Shown one piece after another: positions 1 to 12,797 of a stretch of DNA of 64,000 nucleotides. The notes below the pieces were generated by a model. It was not told the DNA's origin. It searched no databases and saw only the letters and a list, made by a program, of their open reading frames with translations. Both the position numbers and the translations under genes were made by a program. The stretch comes from Diospyros lotus (lineage: Eukaryota > Streptophyta > Magnoliopsida > Ericales > Ebenaceae): positions 33,974,670 through 34,038,669 of the forward strand of contig NC_068344.1 of NCBI RefSeq assembly GCF_014633365.1. The letters are read 5' to 3'. Each line of letters starts with the position of its first letter. Within the stretch, counting starts at the first letter, position 1.

Positions 1-1267
1 AACGTCGACATTAAAAATATGAGAAAATTCGAACCCTTATTTATAAATAATTTATTTATGTTTACATGAATATATTCATGGCAAGTTAATACATTCTATT
101 AGTCAAGACTTGAATGCCTTGCCAATTTAGTTAAATTATGTGATTTATTTTTTTAATTCTGCCTATAAATTCTTATTTATTTATAATATATATCTCATAA
201 TCTCAAATAAAAAAATTACAATAAATAACTAATAATTAAAGTAAAGCGACATGACATGAATGACTTATTTCATAATTATCATCTCCACAAGAAAGTGTTA
301 TTAATTGATGGCCACAAATGTGATTGTGGTAGACAAAACACAAGGGCATTAATGATGACACATTTGATCAAAGTGGGATCGAATATTCTATTTCCAAGTC
401 AATAAGGATGTTGCCTTGCAATCCAATGAAACTCACCACAGAATCAAGTCAAACCATTGCTAGTTACTAGAGAATGACAATATTGTAGCATCTTTAATTT
501 CTTAATTATAGATTCTATTTGTATCTTTCTTCATCTCACTCAAATACCCACTTAAAAATGTTGTTGATAGGTAGTTTTCTCCGACTCGAGAAAAAATGAT
601 TTAAAATTTTATTATATCTTAAATTAAACATAATTTTAAGGATTATAGTATATTCATCTCTTATCATAATAAAGTCAATGAGATTTTATATTAATGTTAA
701 AATATGTAATGTATCAACGTTAAATAAGATTTCATACGTACTGTATCAAACTAATGAGATTTCACATTTATGTTGATATATGCAATTTTTTAATACAATT
801 CAAAGAATTTTTATGAGTAACTTTTGAATGAGTAATTTTTTTTTATATTTGTAAGCAAGGGATAAAAGACTATTTAAGAAATTGAATACTATGATAATGG
901 GAGAGGACACGTGAAACTTAAGAGGCAAAGTGAGAGTGTTATTGGAGGGCTTCAAACTCCAAATTTAGTATTTATCAAAACAGAGGAAAAAATTGAGTTT
1001 GCCAGATGAAGTCCCAAATTTATCTCTATTTAATTTGCATTTACCAGGATAGATGAGAAAATCAAATTGACCAAACGAGGTCACAACTTTAGCTGTATTT
1101 AATTTGAATTTAAGGAGTTATCTAACAAAATGAAAGAAAAATTCAAGCCAATGCATTAATAACACAAACGATGAAAGCTAGACAAAACCCAAAACCAATC
1201 CTAGACCCAAACCATTTCCTTTTATACAGTGGCAGCAAAGGAAAACAGCCAATCCAAACTTAATTAT
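1..1267. other. AT-rich intergenic DNA downstream of NPF6.2
   Basis: No coding region, RNA gene or clear repeat could be supported here. The stretch is AT-rich with short homopolymer runs. Its last part must hold the 3' untranslated region and polyadenylation signals of the minus-strand transporter gene that ends at 1268, but I cannot place the transcript end. Confidence 0.6.
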
Positions 1268-4130
1268 CTAGCACTTCTCTTGAGCAAGCTGCAGGGCCTC
1301 CATTTCCACGGCAGCTTTGGATTTCTTTGGCTTGTACCATACTGCACAAATGAGATAAATCACGAGGTTTATGAAGCTGAGAATGGCTAACAGGCAGTAG
1401 AACAAATCAAGCCTCCCATAGTTGATATTATCAGCCAGCCACCCCTGTTCATCATGGCTTCCAGTCACCCTCTTCACCACCGTAACCAGGAAGCTGCTGA
1501 TGAAGAAACCGAGGGACAGAGTTGTCAGGAAGATGCCAGTGCTCATGGTTTTCATCCCTTTGGGAGACTGAGTTATGAAGAAATCGAGCTGCCCGGTGTA
1601 GATGAAGGCTTCCCCGGCTCCAACTAGGAAGAATTGTGGGATCAGCAAGAACACGGTGATGGGGAGAGTTGCAGTGTTTCTTCCCACATGTTTGGCAACT
1701 GATAATCTTCGCTTCTCGGCCAGGGAGGCGGCTGCCATTCCCAGCGTTGAGAGGAGGAGGCCTAAGGCAATCCTCTGTAGATTCGTGAAACCTGCAGTTT
1801 CCCAGAAAATTAGATCAGTGAGGGCGAAAATATAATGTTAGATGAGTTGTTTGTGAAATGATCACTTAAGTACCTGGTTTGCCTTTCCATTTCTTCCAGA
1901 GAGGCATGATGAGGCGGTCATATAGCGCGAGAGTGATCAAGATGGCAGCCACAAAGAAGACAGTGAGAGAGGCTGCTGGGATTTGGAAATCCCCAATCGA
2001 TCTTTCCATGGTGGAGGCTTGCTCCACAGAGAAGGTGATCATCTGCGCATATGCTGTCCAAAATACGATGGTTGTGGCCCATATCGGTAGCAGCCTCGCC
2101 ATCATCTTCACCTCTTCCACCCTCGTCACCGAGCTTAGCTTCCATGGATTTGGAGCCATACTGCTGCTCTCAAAGTCACCCTCTGCCATAATGGCCGCCT
2201 TGTCCAAGAAACTGCAACCCCAAAAGCCCAAGTTAGACCAAAGAGTTAGAAAACGCCAATCAACTGCATCAAATAAGCACGCGGAAATCTATATATAACA
2301 GAAAACATCGTTGTGTTGATTTAATGTTTTGAAGTTACTCACCGAAGCTGATATGTGTGATGGATTCTTGAAACCTCCGATGAATTCTCATACAACATGC
2401 TAATATCATATGGAAGTTCCATTCTCCTCTTCTTGATAGCAGCCGCTATAACCTGGAAAATGTGAACTATGGGGCTTCCCGAGCTTTTCTTGTACCTGTA
2501 TCTTCTTCTCCCTGACAAAAATATCAAGATGGCCACAAACATTGAGACTGAACATATTCCATAAGCCCAGCTTCTGCCAACTTCATCTTGAATGTAGACG
2601 AGCACTGTGACCGCAATTAAAGTGCCGGTGCAGATGAAGAAGAAGAACCTGTTGAAGAAATAGGCCATCTGTGTCTTCTCCTTCTCATCCTTCTCATCAA
2701 ACTGATCAGTCCCAAATCCAGAGACACTTGACTTTAGCCCTCCAGTTCCCAGTGCAATTAGGTACAGGGCCAAATAAAGAATTCCCATTTGAAATCCATT
2801 GGCCTTTTTGCAGTTGGTAATGAGATGGGTGTTGCAGCTAGGTGGCCGTAGCTGTGGAAGCTTTGTCGAAATCATCAATGTGCCAGTACCCTAAAATTAT
2901 CACCACCACCATGTGAAAAAGTGCCATCTCACTGATGAATAAGGGCTATTTAACAGAGCGTTTAGCTTTTAGTTTTTAGTTTTTAGTTTTTAGTTTTTAG
3001 TTTTTATTTTTAATCGAGTTTGTATAAGCATGTTGCATGAGAAGTGCCCACCAAAACACTAAAGAGGAATATTATAGTTCTAAGTTCTCAATTAAAACTT
3101 AATTACTAAGGTTTATATCAATGATATGCATGTCCTAAGGCTTATTACACCTTAAGTCTTATTAGGGGGTAATGCCGGTCAGGCCCCCACTTCTGGGTGG
3201 TGGTAGAAGATCAGCTAGCTCCCACTTACTAGGGTTTGGATTAGGGCAAAGATTGCAATTGTCTTGAATCTGCCAAGGAAAGAGTCTGCAAGAAAGCCTC
3301 CAAGTAAACACAACATGAAGGATGTGCCCATGAAATCAGTTACAATATTGGCTGCAGTAGCACTTGGGAGATGCATTGTGTCTCCCAAGTAGGTCACGAG
3401 GTTTACTGCTATCCCCATTGTTGAAAGCCTCTCACATAATTCAATTCCTGCAGCAATTTTTAGATGCATATAATAAACTAGTTAATGAAAATGTATAATG
3501 AGAACGATTAATTATTGTTAATAAAGGATACTTTGTGCTGGATCTAGACTTGTTTCACAAGAAATTAAGATATGGCATGCAGAAAGTTGAATTTTTTTGT
3601 GTTAATAATGTATGGATTTCCCATAAGTTGCGTGATGGGAGAAAAGGGCAACAGTTCATGGCCCAGATGAATGGGCCAGGAAGAATATTTTAAATTCCCA
3701 GTTGCATGAACTGTCAAATAGATAAATGACACGAACATTATCAAGATTAGAAGTAGAGAAGTAATAATTGATTTTTTTTTTTTTTTTAAAAAGGACTGGG
3801 TTTGACTTCTATATTGGCTTAACCAGAAGGTCAAGCATATCATCTTTGGGATTTGCTTTCTTAGTTGACACAATTTAGGAGATTATGAATCAAAACTGAT
3901 CCAATCTTTTTTGCATGAACAGCCTATTAATATGGGAATGAAGGCATGGAAACGAACTCTAGCCTAGTTAGCATGATAAGACAAGAGATTAATGGTAGCA
4001 AGAACTCTTAAAGATGCAATTAAGGAGAAAACAAACCTAAGATGAGCGCAGCAGGCACCCAACCACCGGTTTTAGACCTATCGGCAGGAAACCCTTTAAA
4101 GTCCACAGCATCGGCAACAGTTGCACCCAT
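1268..4130 (-). CDS. NPF6.2: NRT1/PTR family nitrate transporter, NPF6.2 (NRT1.4) type
   Basis: This gene encodes a 573-residue, 12-helix proton-coupled transporter of the plant plasma membrane. The exons are 4037-4130, 3230-3447, 2343-2890, 1874-2211 and 1268-1791; all junctions are GT-AG and the frame is open throughout. Seen in the sequence: the ExxER proton-coupling motif (ELCER, residues 34-38), the family signature ALGTGGLKSSVSGFG near residue 150, and a threonine at 94 matching the regulatory Thr101 of Arabidopsis NRT1.1. The position of nitrate-binding His356 of NRT1.1 is Tyr341 here (FWTAYAQM). The central region (AIMAEGDFE, NPWKLSSVT, VEEVKMMARLLPIWATT) and the C-terminal half match the NRT1.4/NPF6.2 branch, known in Arabidopsis as a low-affinity nitrate transporter of petioles. 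Start chosen because MGATVADAVDFKG is the usual family N-terminus. Nothing looks broken. Subfamily assignment is from recall, not a tree. Confidence 0.93.
2965..3010. repeat. AGTTTTT heptamer tandem repeat in NPF6.2 intron 2
   Basis: About five consecutive copies of a 7-bp unit lie in the intron between exons 2 and 3 of the transporter gene. A simple-sequence repeat with no evident function. Confidence 0.85.
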
Positions 4131-5767
4131 CTTCTCCGCCTAAGCGATGAACAGAAAATGTTCAGAACTTAATGGCAACCAAAATGAATATATTTGCATT
4201 GCATTCGACACGCAAAAGATGCTAACAATAAATTATAAATACCGACCATTTTTTTCCCAAATGAGCAAAGGAGCTAGTGAAAGTTGCAATTCTATTTCAA
4301 CCCACAGCTCAATGTCTTAGCAGCTTGCCCTTTTATAGGCACAGGCTTCGGCCCTTGTCCAGCAAAAAGGCGACCCTCCACTACTAACTTGAGACAGATC
4401 ACTACTCAAGGGATTAGCCCTATCCCATTTTGATAGAATGGAAGGTTCTAGCTAGGTGGTATTTTGGGGGTTTTGTTTCTTTGTTAGATATTTGTTAAGA
4501 ACATAAATTATAATGGAAAATTCAAAAGGTGATGTTGATTTGCTGAAGTGGAAGGTAAGGGTGAAAGAAATGGAATCTGGAACATGCAATGGTATAACAG
4601 ATATCGTAGCCAGCAGAAGCAGCAGCAGCTCCGTTAATTCTAACCTCTATATTTTGTATGGCAGGGACAGAGGTGGCCTGTTGTATGAAGGCTGTGAACC
4701 ACAGTATGGCCATCAACAGCTCCTTTTTGAGTTCCTCAGTGCTTTTGATGCCCCACAAACAGATTAAAGCTTCCACCTTTTGTTTTCCCTCCTTTGTCTC
4801 TACATGAAAAAACAGAGATGATGAAGACAAGAGAAATGTGTTTAACCTGATCCCTTTCTCTTGACGTGTACATTCATGCCTTAGTTAATTCCTAGCTAGC
4901 TCGATAGAGATTTTCGGCCACTCGAACAGTACTACTGTCTACATGTCAAGTTGTGATTTATTTATCCATGTATTTGCTAGCTAGATAAAGGTCACAATAG
5001 AGAACACAGAACAAACAGCCATCTATATATCTAGCTACTAATTAACTTGAGCATCTAAGTTTAGGCTTGCTAATCTTTCATTATGATGCAACTACATGTG
5101 TGTGCGTGTGTGTGTGTATTCTTAGTCCATGGAGGAACCCTATTAATCAAAGTTTAAAAAGAACATCATAAGATAACTCATTAATGCAGATGCAAATATG
5201 ATAAGGTGGAAAGACATTTGAATTGAAGAATAGTGACAGTTGATACAACGAATATCTCTTTTCCAATTACTTCCTCCTATATTGGCATATGTAAATCATT
5301 GGCATAGCTTACCATCCTATTCAATAATTTGATCTTTTTAACTTGTTATGGAAGTTTGTGACTATCATTTTCAATGAAGGCAGGTGTCACCAACTTTGCA
5401 ATAGTCAAGCCCAGATGCATTGGACCAAACAAGTGTCTCAAAGTTGCAGAAGGGTTTAGAACCAAGTGTGCATTACTTGATGATAAGAATTGAACCTCTA
5501 ATAATTAACTCCCTATTTATTATTATTGATTTTTTGGGGGGGGTTTAGCACGAGAAATGGCTTAAGGTTTGAACCCAAAACATGGAATTTAGTGTTTTTT
5601 TATGAGAGTTTTTATACATATCCTCTTAAATAAATATTAATTAATTATTAAACATATGTAGAATTTGTCGACATCAAACTAATTATGTCCAAATTTAAAC
5701 CAAGTTTCAAGTTCAAGAAACCATGCTAGAAGATAGAGGTTATAGGCACCAACACATCTCATGGATT

Positions 5768-5801
<34 letters not shown>

Positions 5802-6394
5802 GAGAAGTCATTGTACAACTACTACCAGGACACAACGTTATCATGATGAATTGAAGCCATAGCCATATATACCCTATATAAATAGTGGGATAAGATCAAA
5901 ATATGAAGGCCACATATACCTATATGTATATCATATATATCTGGGGTATACCCTTGATTTGGGATTTGACTTGAAACTCACAAGTTTGAAGTGGAGAGTT
6001 GACTTTCCTTTCATTGGATTAGCTTGTCTCTTTACATGCAATGTTATACTTTCAATCTTCTCAGTATGGGCATGAAGGATCTCACTGTCTTGTCTCCGCA
6101 TATACTCGTGAATTTTGTGTACTCCCAGCTTGGAGTAGGTTTGTGGACATTTTGTATATAAACTTATATATATATATATTGATCTTTTATAAAGAAAAAA
6201 TATATATATCTTTCAAAATTTGTATGCACAAAATGCAACTAAAATTGATGACATTTTCATTTCTACAGCCATAATATAATTTAGAATTCGTATAGCATCA
6301 CCCATTCCCAATTTTTATAAATATTTTTTATATACACACACAGCAATTAGTCATTCCTGTGTAGCGATCTGGGCATACATACATACATACATAC

Positions 6395-6426
<32 letters not shown>

Positions 6427-7201
6427 CATCTTTTTAATATTAAACGATCGATGGCCACCAGCCACCACCCACAAACCACTAATGCAACATATAACATGCA
6501 TGCACGAGCCAAACAAAAACAACCCCACTGGCCAGCGCCCAGAAGGTTGCCAACACCCCCCATAATACCCATCTGCCATGCCAAGCCACTCATTATGTTG
6601 CCAATAATTTGCTCCTTCCTTCTCTCTCTTCTGACATATTAAAGTAAAAAATAGTTAGTCGGAAGACCTCACGATACCATGATGTTATATATTGAATTCG
6701 TCCTCATCAAAATTAAAAATCTCTTTAAATATGAGTTGACTTTCAAATTTTTTTCCAAGTAATTTTTAAGTTAATTATTATATTTGTCCAATAAATTTAT
6801 CTGATTCACTTACCTATAGAATTACACTAAAGTTCTCATCAACAGGAAGAAGAATAGTAGCTAGATTAGAATTACACATTAATTTCCTATTATTATCTTC
6901 TCTGTTGTGGCTCTCTCTCTCTCTCCACTTTGATTTTGTCACCGTATATGCAGAAATTAAGCTCCAACTCCATGGGACAAAAATGCTACCACTAGCTAGT
7001 TAATATATTCTCTTGAGCTTATCATACACATCTTTCTAGAGTCGTCGTCCTGAAGTGTTCGTTGGCAAAGCCTAATTAGTTCCTGTGTCAATTTGCAAAC
7101 TTTAATTTGTAAAGAAAATGACAACCACAAACTGATGAAGATCAGATCAACTGCAATCATATAGAACACTGCTTTGTTCTTTAGTTTTTCATGGTCAAGT
7201 T
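4131..7201. other. Upstream/intergenic DNA with microsatellites
   Basis: This is the promoter side of the minus-strand NPF6.2 gene followed by AT-rich spacer. It holds simple repeats: TG at about 5097-5118, a perfect (GT)15 at 5771-5800, and a compound CATA, GT, AT tract at 6374-6427. Short open frames on both strands at 4513-4830 and 6041-6642 have no recognisable domain or splice partner, and I do not call them genes. Part of 4131-4500 should be the 5' untranslated region and core promoter of NPF6.2, but I could not fix a TATA box or transcription start. Confidence 0.6.
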
Positions 7202-8075
7202 CAGGGGCGGACCAATAAATTTTAAGCATGGTAGACAAAAATTAAATAGTATAACAAATTTAAAATAATATAATATTAAAAATATATATCAATAAATTAT
7301 ACGATCGACACATTTTTATATTTTAATAATGTCGTATAACAACATCATTATTAATTTTATTAAATATTTATTTTTCAATTCGATTTAGCAGCCAAGTTTT
7401 GATAAGTTTCATGACAAACTATTGTTTAATCATTGATTTTCAATTCAATTGCATAACCGAGTATTAATAAGCTTTATAACAGAAAATATATTTTTTGCTA
7501 TAATTTCAAGTACGTAATTGATAAATTTGTAATAAAAAATAAAAAAATAATTCCTTTAATTGAAACATAGTTAAAGAAATGGTAAAGGTGGTTAACATTA
7601 ACAAGAAAAATTAGTCATATTTTTATATATTTTATTTTTAATTTTCATCCAATATTAAAAAATGCATTGACAGTTGCTACCAGCCACTGTGGTCAATGAT
7701 TTTGGACGATCAGAGGTAACCACTCAGACACATTTATTCCCATCAACTAACATACCCAAAAATCAATAAAATCTAATAGCTAAATTTCGTAGATCTAAAG
7801 TTAAATTTTTGATCAAACCAAATGTACATAAACACATTGGCAATCATTATTGGCCACTGTGGCCGATGGTTTCTTGCAATTAGAGGTAATCACCCGACAC
7901 CTTTATTCTCATCGACTAACATACCTAAAATTCATAATTTTTTAAAAATTTAGGATGGACATTGAGGAAAAAAAAATAAAAAATATTAAATTATTATATA
8001 TGATAGATTTTTTAAAAAATCAGGGTGGGCAGGGCAGGCAGTTGCCCATCCTTGGCTGTACATGCTCCGCCCCTG
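7202..8075. mobile_element. hAT-like non-autonomous DNA transposon
   Basis: The ends are perfect 10-bp inverted repeats, CAGGGGCGGA at 7202 and its complement ending at 8075. The 7-bp word TCAAGTT lies immediately left (7195-7201) and two bases beyond the right end (8078-8084). This fits an imperfect 8-bp hAT target duplication. The 874-bp interior is AT-rich and has no transposase, so it would depend on a helper in trans. The TIR type and duplication length suggest hAT; that class assignment is inference. Confidence 0.7.
7662..7945 (+). repeat. Diverged internal direct repeat of the hAT-like element
   Basis: A module of about 100 bp around CCACTGTGG occurs at 7684 and again at 7854, a period of 170 bp. 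Both copies share the order CCACTGTGG, GAGGTAA, TTTATTC and CTAACATACC. The copies are clearly diverged, so the duplication is old. Confidence 0.75.
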
Positions 8076-9390
8076 ACTCAAGTTGGTCAGCAATCAGCAT
8101 CAATTGGGATCCTGTATCTCAACTTGATCTCATTCAAGCCATGGTTGTAACTTACTTTCTAATGGCTCTTGAGAAGTTGCCTAACTTGAAACTGTATTTT
8201 TACATCAACTTGTCCCTCTACTGATACCTTAATTATAACTTTGCCTAACATACCAATCATTCATAACATCATTAATATTCATCAATTTGACTTAACCAAT
8301 GCCAAGTCTCTAGAATACTAGATAAGATTATTTTACTTCTATAATTCCCACCCAACAGATTTGGCATCTTATAAATTGGTTAGTTGGGCAAAGTTGAATT
8401 CAGAGCATACAAAGTAAGAGATAGCTTTTTAAGCACATTGGCAATATTACTAACACACAATTGGACCCACAGAGGAGAAACAATGAAGATTGTGTTAAAA
8501 GTGCCTAATTAGCTAACGGTGGTGTTTCAGATTATAAAATACATAATTAGGTCGTGGTTATGGAAAGTTTCCTTCTACATTGCAGTAATGTTGCGTTCAT
8601 AAAGGAAGACTCATATCTTGTGGTAATGGATTCTGCAGCCCAAAGTTAGTGGCATACCACCCAAACCAGCTGCCAGTTTCCTATAATCAATGCTTAATTA
8701 TATTCATATCAACAATTATTGCTAAAGCAGTCCATCTTGGAAAATGAATATATTTATATATACAAGAAACTTTATTTTGCTCGCCAAAGCTATCTATAGG
8801 AAACCAAATTCAAAAATCCAGTTCCAACGGAGCTCACTATAGCCATTTCCTCTCATCAAAAATTTGATAAATTAAATTGAAAAACCTCATTACAATTGGC
8901 GATCGAAATCTTGTCCGCTCTCCTCACCATCTCTCCCCTCCCAACAAGCATCAACGTTGAACCAGCAACGACAATGGCAATGGTGGACGAGTTATAAACA
9001 CCAGATGTGACTACGACAGCAACTAACGTAGGCGATGGCAACGAATAGGAGCGGTGGTGTCATCGCCTCCAGCTATAGCAGAACTAACTAAATTTGTGAT
9101 TAATCAAATTTTTTTATTAATTTTTGTATTAGGTAAGTAATATTGTGTATTTGATTATTTTATGTATTTAATTATTAATTTGTATAAGATAAAATAAATA
9201 GAATTAAAATTTATTAATAAATAAATAAAATAAAAAATCAAATAAAAAGGAGAGTAAAGAGTATTGTTGGAACAATTACAGTTTTTGAAATGAAATCAAA
9301 ATAGAGAACGAATTATTAAGAAAATAATAAAAAGCATGATAGAGATTGTTGTTGAAGTCAGTCTAAGATACCGATTCTTTAAATATTATA
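8076..9390. other. Intergenic DNA, no gene seen
   Basis: AT-rich spacer with a slightly more GC-rich patch at about 8890-9080. That patch holds a 61-codon minus-strand frame without recognisable features. I see no RNA gene or complete mobile element. Confidence 0.5.
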
Positions 9391-10818
9391 GAATTTGGCA
9401 ACTCAATCACAACTTACAACAAATATTTCTTTTAAAATCTTATGAACCCACCAGGATTTAGATGCCTCTCCTTCCAATGATACTCCAAAAGTGGCAGAAG
9501 ACCAAATAAAATGAATATAGAATGTATTAATGAATTATAGATGGTGCATGCCAAATAAGTTATGAAGTCTATTTAATTTTATTTTATTTTTTTGTTGAAA
9601 GGTATCCATTACAGACACAGGGCAAATTTGGCTGAGAACACCCCGGGCTAATAAATTTGGCTGAGAAGAGCACACCTACACAGACAGACCTGATAGAAAC
9701 ATACCTAAAGTCTTAACAGTCCTACCAAAGTACACAAAAACACCAAAGAACAACTCAAGCCTCGGGCACAGGCATAGACTCGACTAACATAAACATAAAC
9801 TAAATAAAGCTAGGAAAAGGAAACAAAAAGAAAAATCACCAATCCTAAATTACCAACAAACAAGAAGAACAAAAAGTGAATCTCTATTTGTCATCAATAG
9901 GTCACCATCAAGGAAACTCTCCTAACAGTGCATAAGATGCAATGAGAATGAAGGTACCCCCAAAAGAAGCCCCAAAACCGTACTATATCCCTGGATTCCC
10001 ATTAACAAGCACCAAGGAAAAGCCCATGGAGTTATCATTTTAATTAACTAGTTACTGTGGAGTTATTAGTTAATCAAACACTTGTCAACTACCACAAAAT
10101 TTGACAGCTCAATCACAACTCACAAGAGCAATTTCTTTAAAAATCTTATTAAGCCCACCAAGATTTGGATGCTTCTCCTTCCAGTGATATTCTCCGGAAG
10201 TGCAAGAAGATCAACTAGAATGAATATAAGATATATTAATGAATTCTAGATGATGCATATCAAATAAGTAATCTTTTTGTTGAAAGGTACGCATTACAAA
10301 CACAGGACAGACACAATAGCTAGAAAAGACAAGAGTCCCAAGGAGAGAAAATGTACTGAGAACACCTTGGGCCGGTAAATTTGGCTGAGAAGAGCACACC
10401 AACACAGACAGACCTAATAAAAACATATCTAAAGTCTAACAATTGTATCAAAGAACACAGAAACACTAAAGAAAACCTTGAGCCCGAGGCATAGGCATAG
10501 ACCCAACAAACATAAACAAAATCTAAACAAAGCAACGGCAAGGAAACAAAAAAAAACAAATCACCAAGCCTAAAATACCAACAAACAAGAAGAAGAAGAA
10601 ATAAATTTTTGTTTGTCATCTATAGATCGATCAAGGAAATCCTCTTAAGAGTGCATAAGATATGGTCAGAATGAAAGTACGTATCCTCAAAAGAAGCCCC
10701 AAAAACATACTATATCCCTTGATTCCCATGAACGAGCACTAAGAAAAAGCCCATGGAGTCATCATTTTAATTAGCTAGTTATTGTGGAGTTATTTGCTAA
10801 TCAAACACTTGTGAACTA
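9391..10818. repeat. Diverged tandem duplication of ~0.7 kb
   Basis: Copy 1 (about 9391-10096) and copy 2 (about 10097-10818) run parallel from end to end. Both start near CTCAATCACAACT (9402 and 10108), share CTTCTCCTTCCA-like and TTTTGTTGAAAGGTA blocks, and end with an AATCAAACACTTGT block. The spacing of matched blocks drifts from 706 to 727 bp because of small indels. Minus-strand open frames of 71 and 99 codons in copy 2 are hydrophobic and unrecognised. The unit may be an old mobile element or a spacer duplication; I cannot tell which. Confidence 0.8.
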
Positions 10819-11634
10819 GCTACTCAATAGCTCTATCCCCAACAATGATAATGGTCAGTATTTAGTCATTCATAACAAACATGTGCATTCTCTATTTACT
10901 TGACAATGGTTTTTTTCTTTTCATTTTTTTTTAGGACAAACAAAAATAAACAAATAGTGCAAAGCCGCCTCACAAAATGGGACATGCATTGAGACAAGTT
11001 CAGGGTAGAGACTCCCAAGAGCAGTCAAGGAGCCATGGCGACGAGAGGCTTCAAACTCCTGGGGTATTTAGAGAGAGAAGCAACCATTAATACCAAGATA
11101 TCATTGAGAGGTCAAAGATTACTTAACAATAATTATTGTCTCTGTCTTCATATTTTGATAATTGTTAGAAAAGATGAAAGAAATTAAGAGATAAAATATT
11201 GAAATGTAATGTATTATCTTGTGTTATATTTTACCATAAGATGCATATAATGGGCATGTATAGTTATATAACTAACCTAAATCGGTAATATACAAGTATA
11301 GAAATATCACACAAAATATAAAAAAACATCCAGAAGGTCCAGAAAATATTCTAATAATATTCTAACAATAATGTCAATGCTGAAGATTTTCAATCTAGTA
11401 TTGATGCCTGATTGATATTGGTTAGAGACAACACTGAAAATGCACAAAATGCAAATGTGACTTCAAATGACAGCAGACTTCTAAGATGATCGCATATGGA
11501 CAAAAGAAAAAAGAGATTGGAGAATCCACCAGAGGAAAAATGTGCTAGGGACATAATTGTATATGTTGATCATTTTCAAACGAACATGTGTAAAGCAGCT
11601 CTCCTGGATAAACATATAAGAAAATCTAAGCACA
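10819..11634. other. Intergenic DNA, no gene seen
   Basis: Mixed AT-rich spacer. No domain-bearing reading frame, terminal inverted repeat or RNA gene could be supported. Confidence 0.5.
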
Positions 11635-11890
11635 CTGTTATGGCAATATTAAAATGTTCCATTTCTGCATTATACCAGTAGCATATCTGTAATAAAGCTT
11701 AACACGCTGTTTAAAGGAGATTTCGTCGCTTACAGGAGCTAGTGGCAAGCAAACAAATAGGCCTGTTATGGCAATATTAAAATGTTCCCTTTCTACATTA
11801 TATCAGTAGCATATCTGTAATAAAGCTTAACACATTGTTTGATGGAGATTTCATCACTTACAAGAGCTGGTGGCAAGCAAACAAATAGGC
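11635..11890 (+). repeat. 128-bp tandem direct duplication
   Basis: The unit starting CTGTTATGGCAATATT at 11635 is repeated at 11763, and the word CTGT recurs at 11891, so the period is 128 bp. The two copies differ at roughly a dozen positions. No function is evident. Confidence 0.88.
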
Positions 11891-12289
11891 CTGTGTCAAT
11901 ATTTATATTAATTGTTGTTTGTACTATGCACACATGTGCGTGCTTGAAAGATCACGATAGAGGGAGGTATCAACTAAAAGAGACATCACTTTACATGAGT
12001 TGCCTTCGGCATGATTCATGAAGGCTGCTGAAAACCATTAATTTTCTATAATTCTTTCTATGCATGTATTTTAATGCAGCATGATGAATATTAAAGTTGG
12101 CAACTCTCCAATTTTGTGCAAAATTAGTATATACGTTAGAGTTCTAGATGGTACTCAAGGTGCATCCAGCAGGCATTTGGTACACAAAAGTAAGCAAAAC
12201 ACAGCTTATTGTGACCTATTGCTTGTGTCTGGCGAGTATATATCTAAACATACAGTGGTATGGGTTCTCATTGATAAAAAAAAAAAAAA
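11891..12289. other. Intergenic DNA ending in a poly-A target run
   Basis: Non-coding spacer between the 128-bp repeat and the Mutator-like element. It ends with 14 consecutive A at 12276-12289, directly abutting the transposon end. Confidence 0.5.
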
Positions 12290-12715
12290 GGCTTAATACA
12301 TTATTTAGTCCCTGGACTAATCAAAAAAATGGCTTTAAGGATATCAACTAAATTGTGTTCACTATTCATCTCTGAATAAAATAATTTTACTCATTTTTAG
12401 CCCCTAGGTTAACCGGCGTTAACTGAGGCGTTAACTTTGCCTAGTCATGTTACCATGTCATTGTCACGTCAATTATAATTCCACATCACTATTTTTATAA
12501 AAAAAACAAACCCTAACTCTAACATCCCCATAGTCGTGACCCACCCCTGCACCTATCTCCACAATCGTGACCCATCCCTGCCCTACGTCGATCTCACCAG
12601 AGGAAGCCATCGACCGCCATTGAAGCAGTCACCATCGTCGACGTTTCCGCAATCAACCACCATCGTCACACTCGTCATCATCGCTTAGACAATCGTCGCA
12701 ACAGCCACCGCCCGT
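12290..12715 (+). repeat. Left terminal inverted repeat of MULE
   Basis: About 426 bp matching the reverse complement of 17566-17964. It includes GGCGTTAACT-type and CCCTAACTCTAACA blocks. It is longer than the right arm, mainly because a ~33-bp segment around CGTGACCCA is tandemly duplicated near 12535-12585. Confidence 0.9.
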
Positions 12716-12797
12716 TGGTGAAGCCATTATCGCAATAGCCACCGCCGTCATTGTCTTCTTCCTCTATCTTCAACAAATCTTGTGGGCTTCATGAAGA

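Noticed and set aside
4513..4830. Overlapping open frames on both strands upstream of NPF6.2
   Set aside because: No domain and no matching splice sites; low-complexity alanine/serine runs. Position suggests leader or promoter DNA.
6041..6642. Short frames near the CATA/GT/AT microsatellite
   Set aside because: Composition follows the simple repeats and no family is recognisable.
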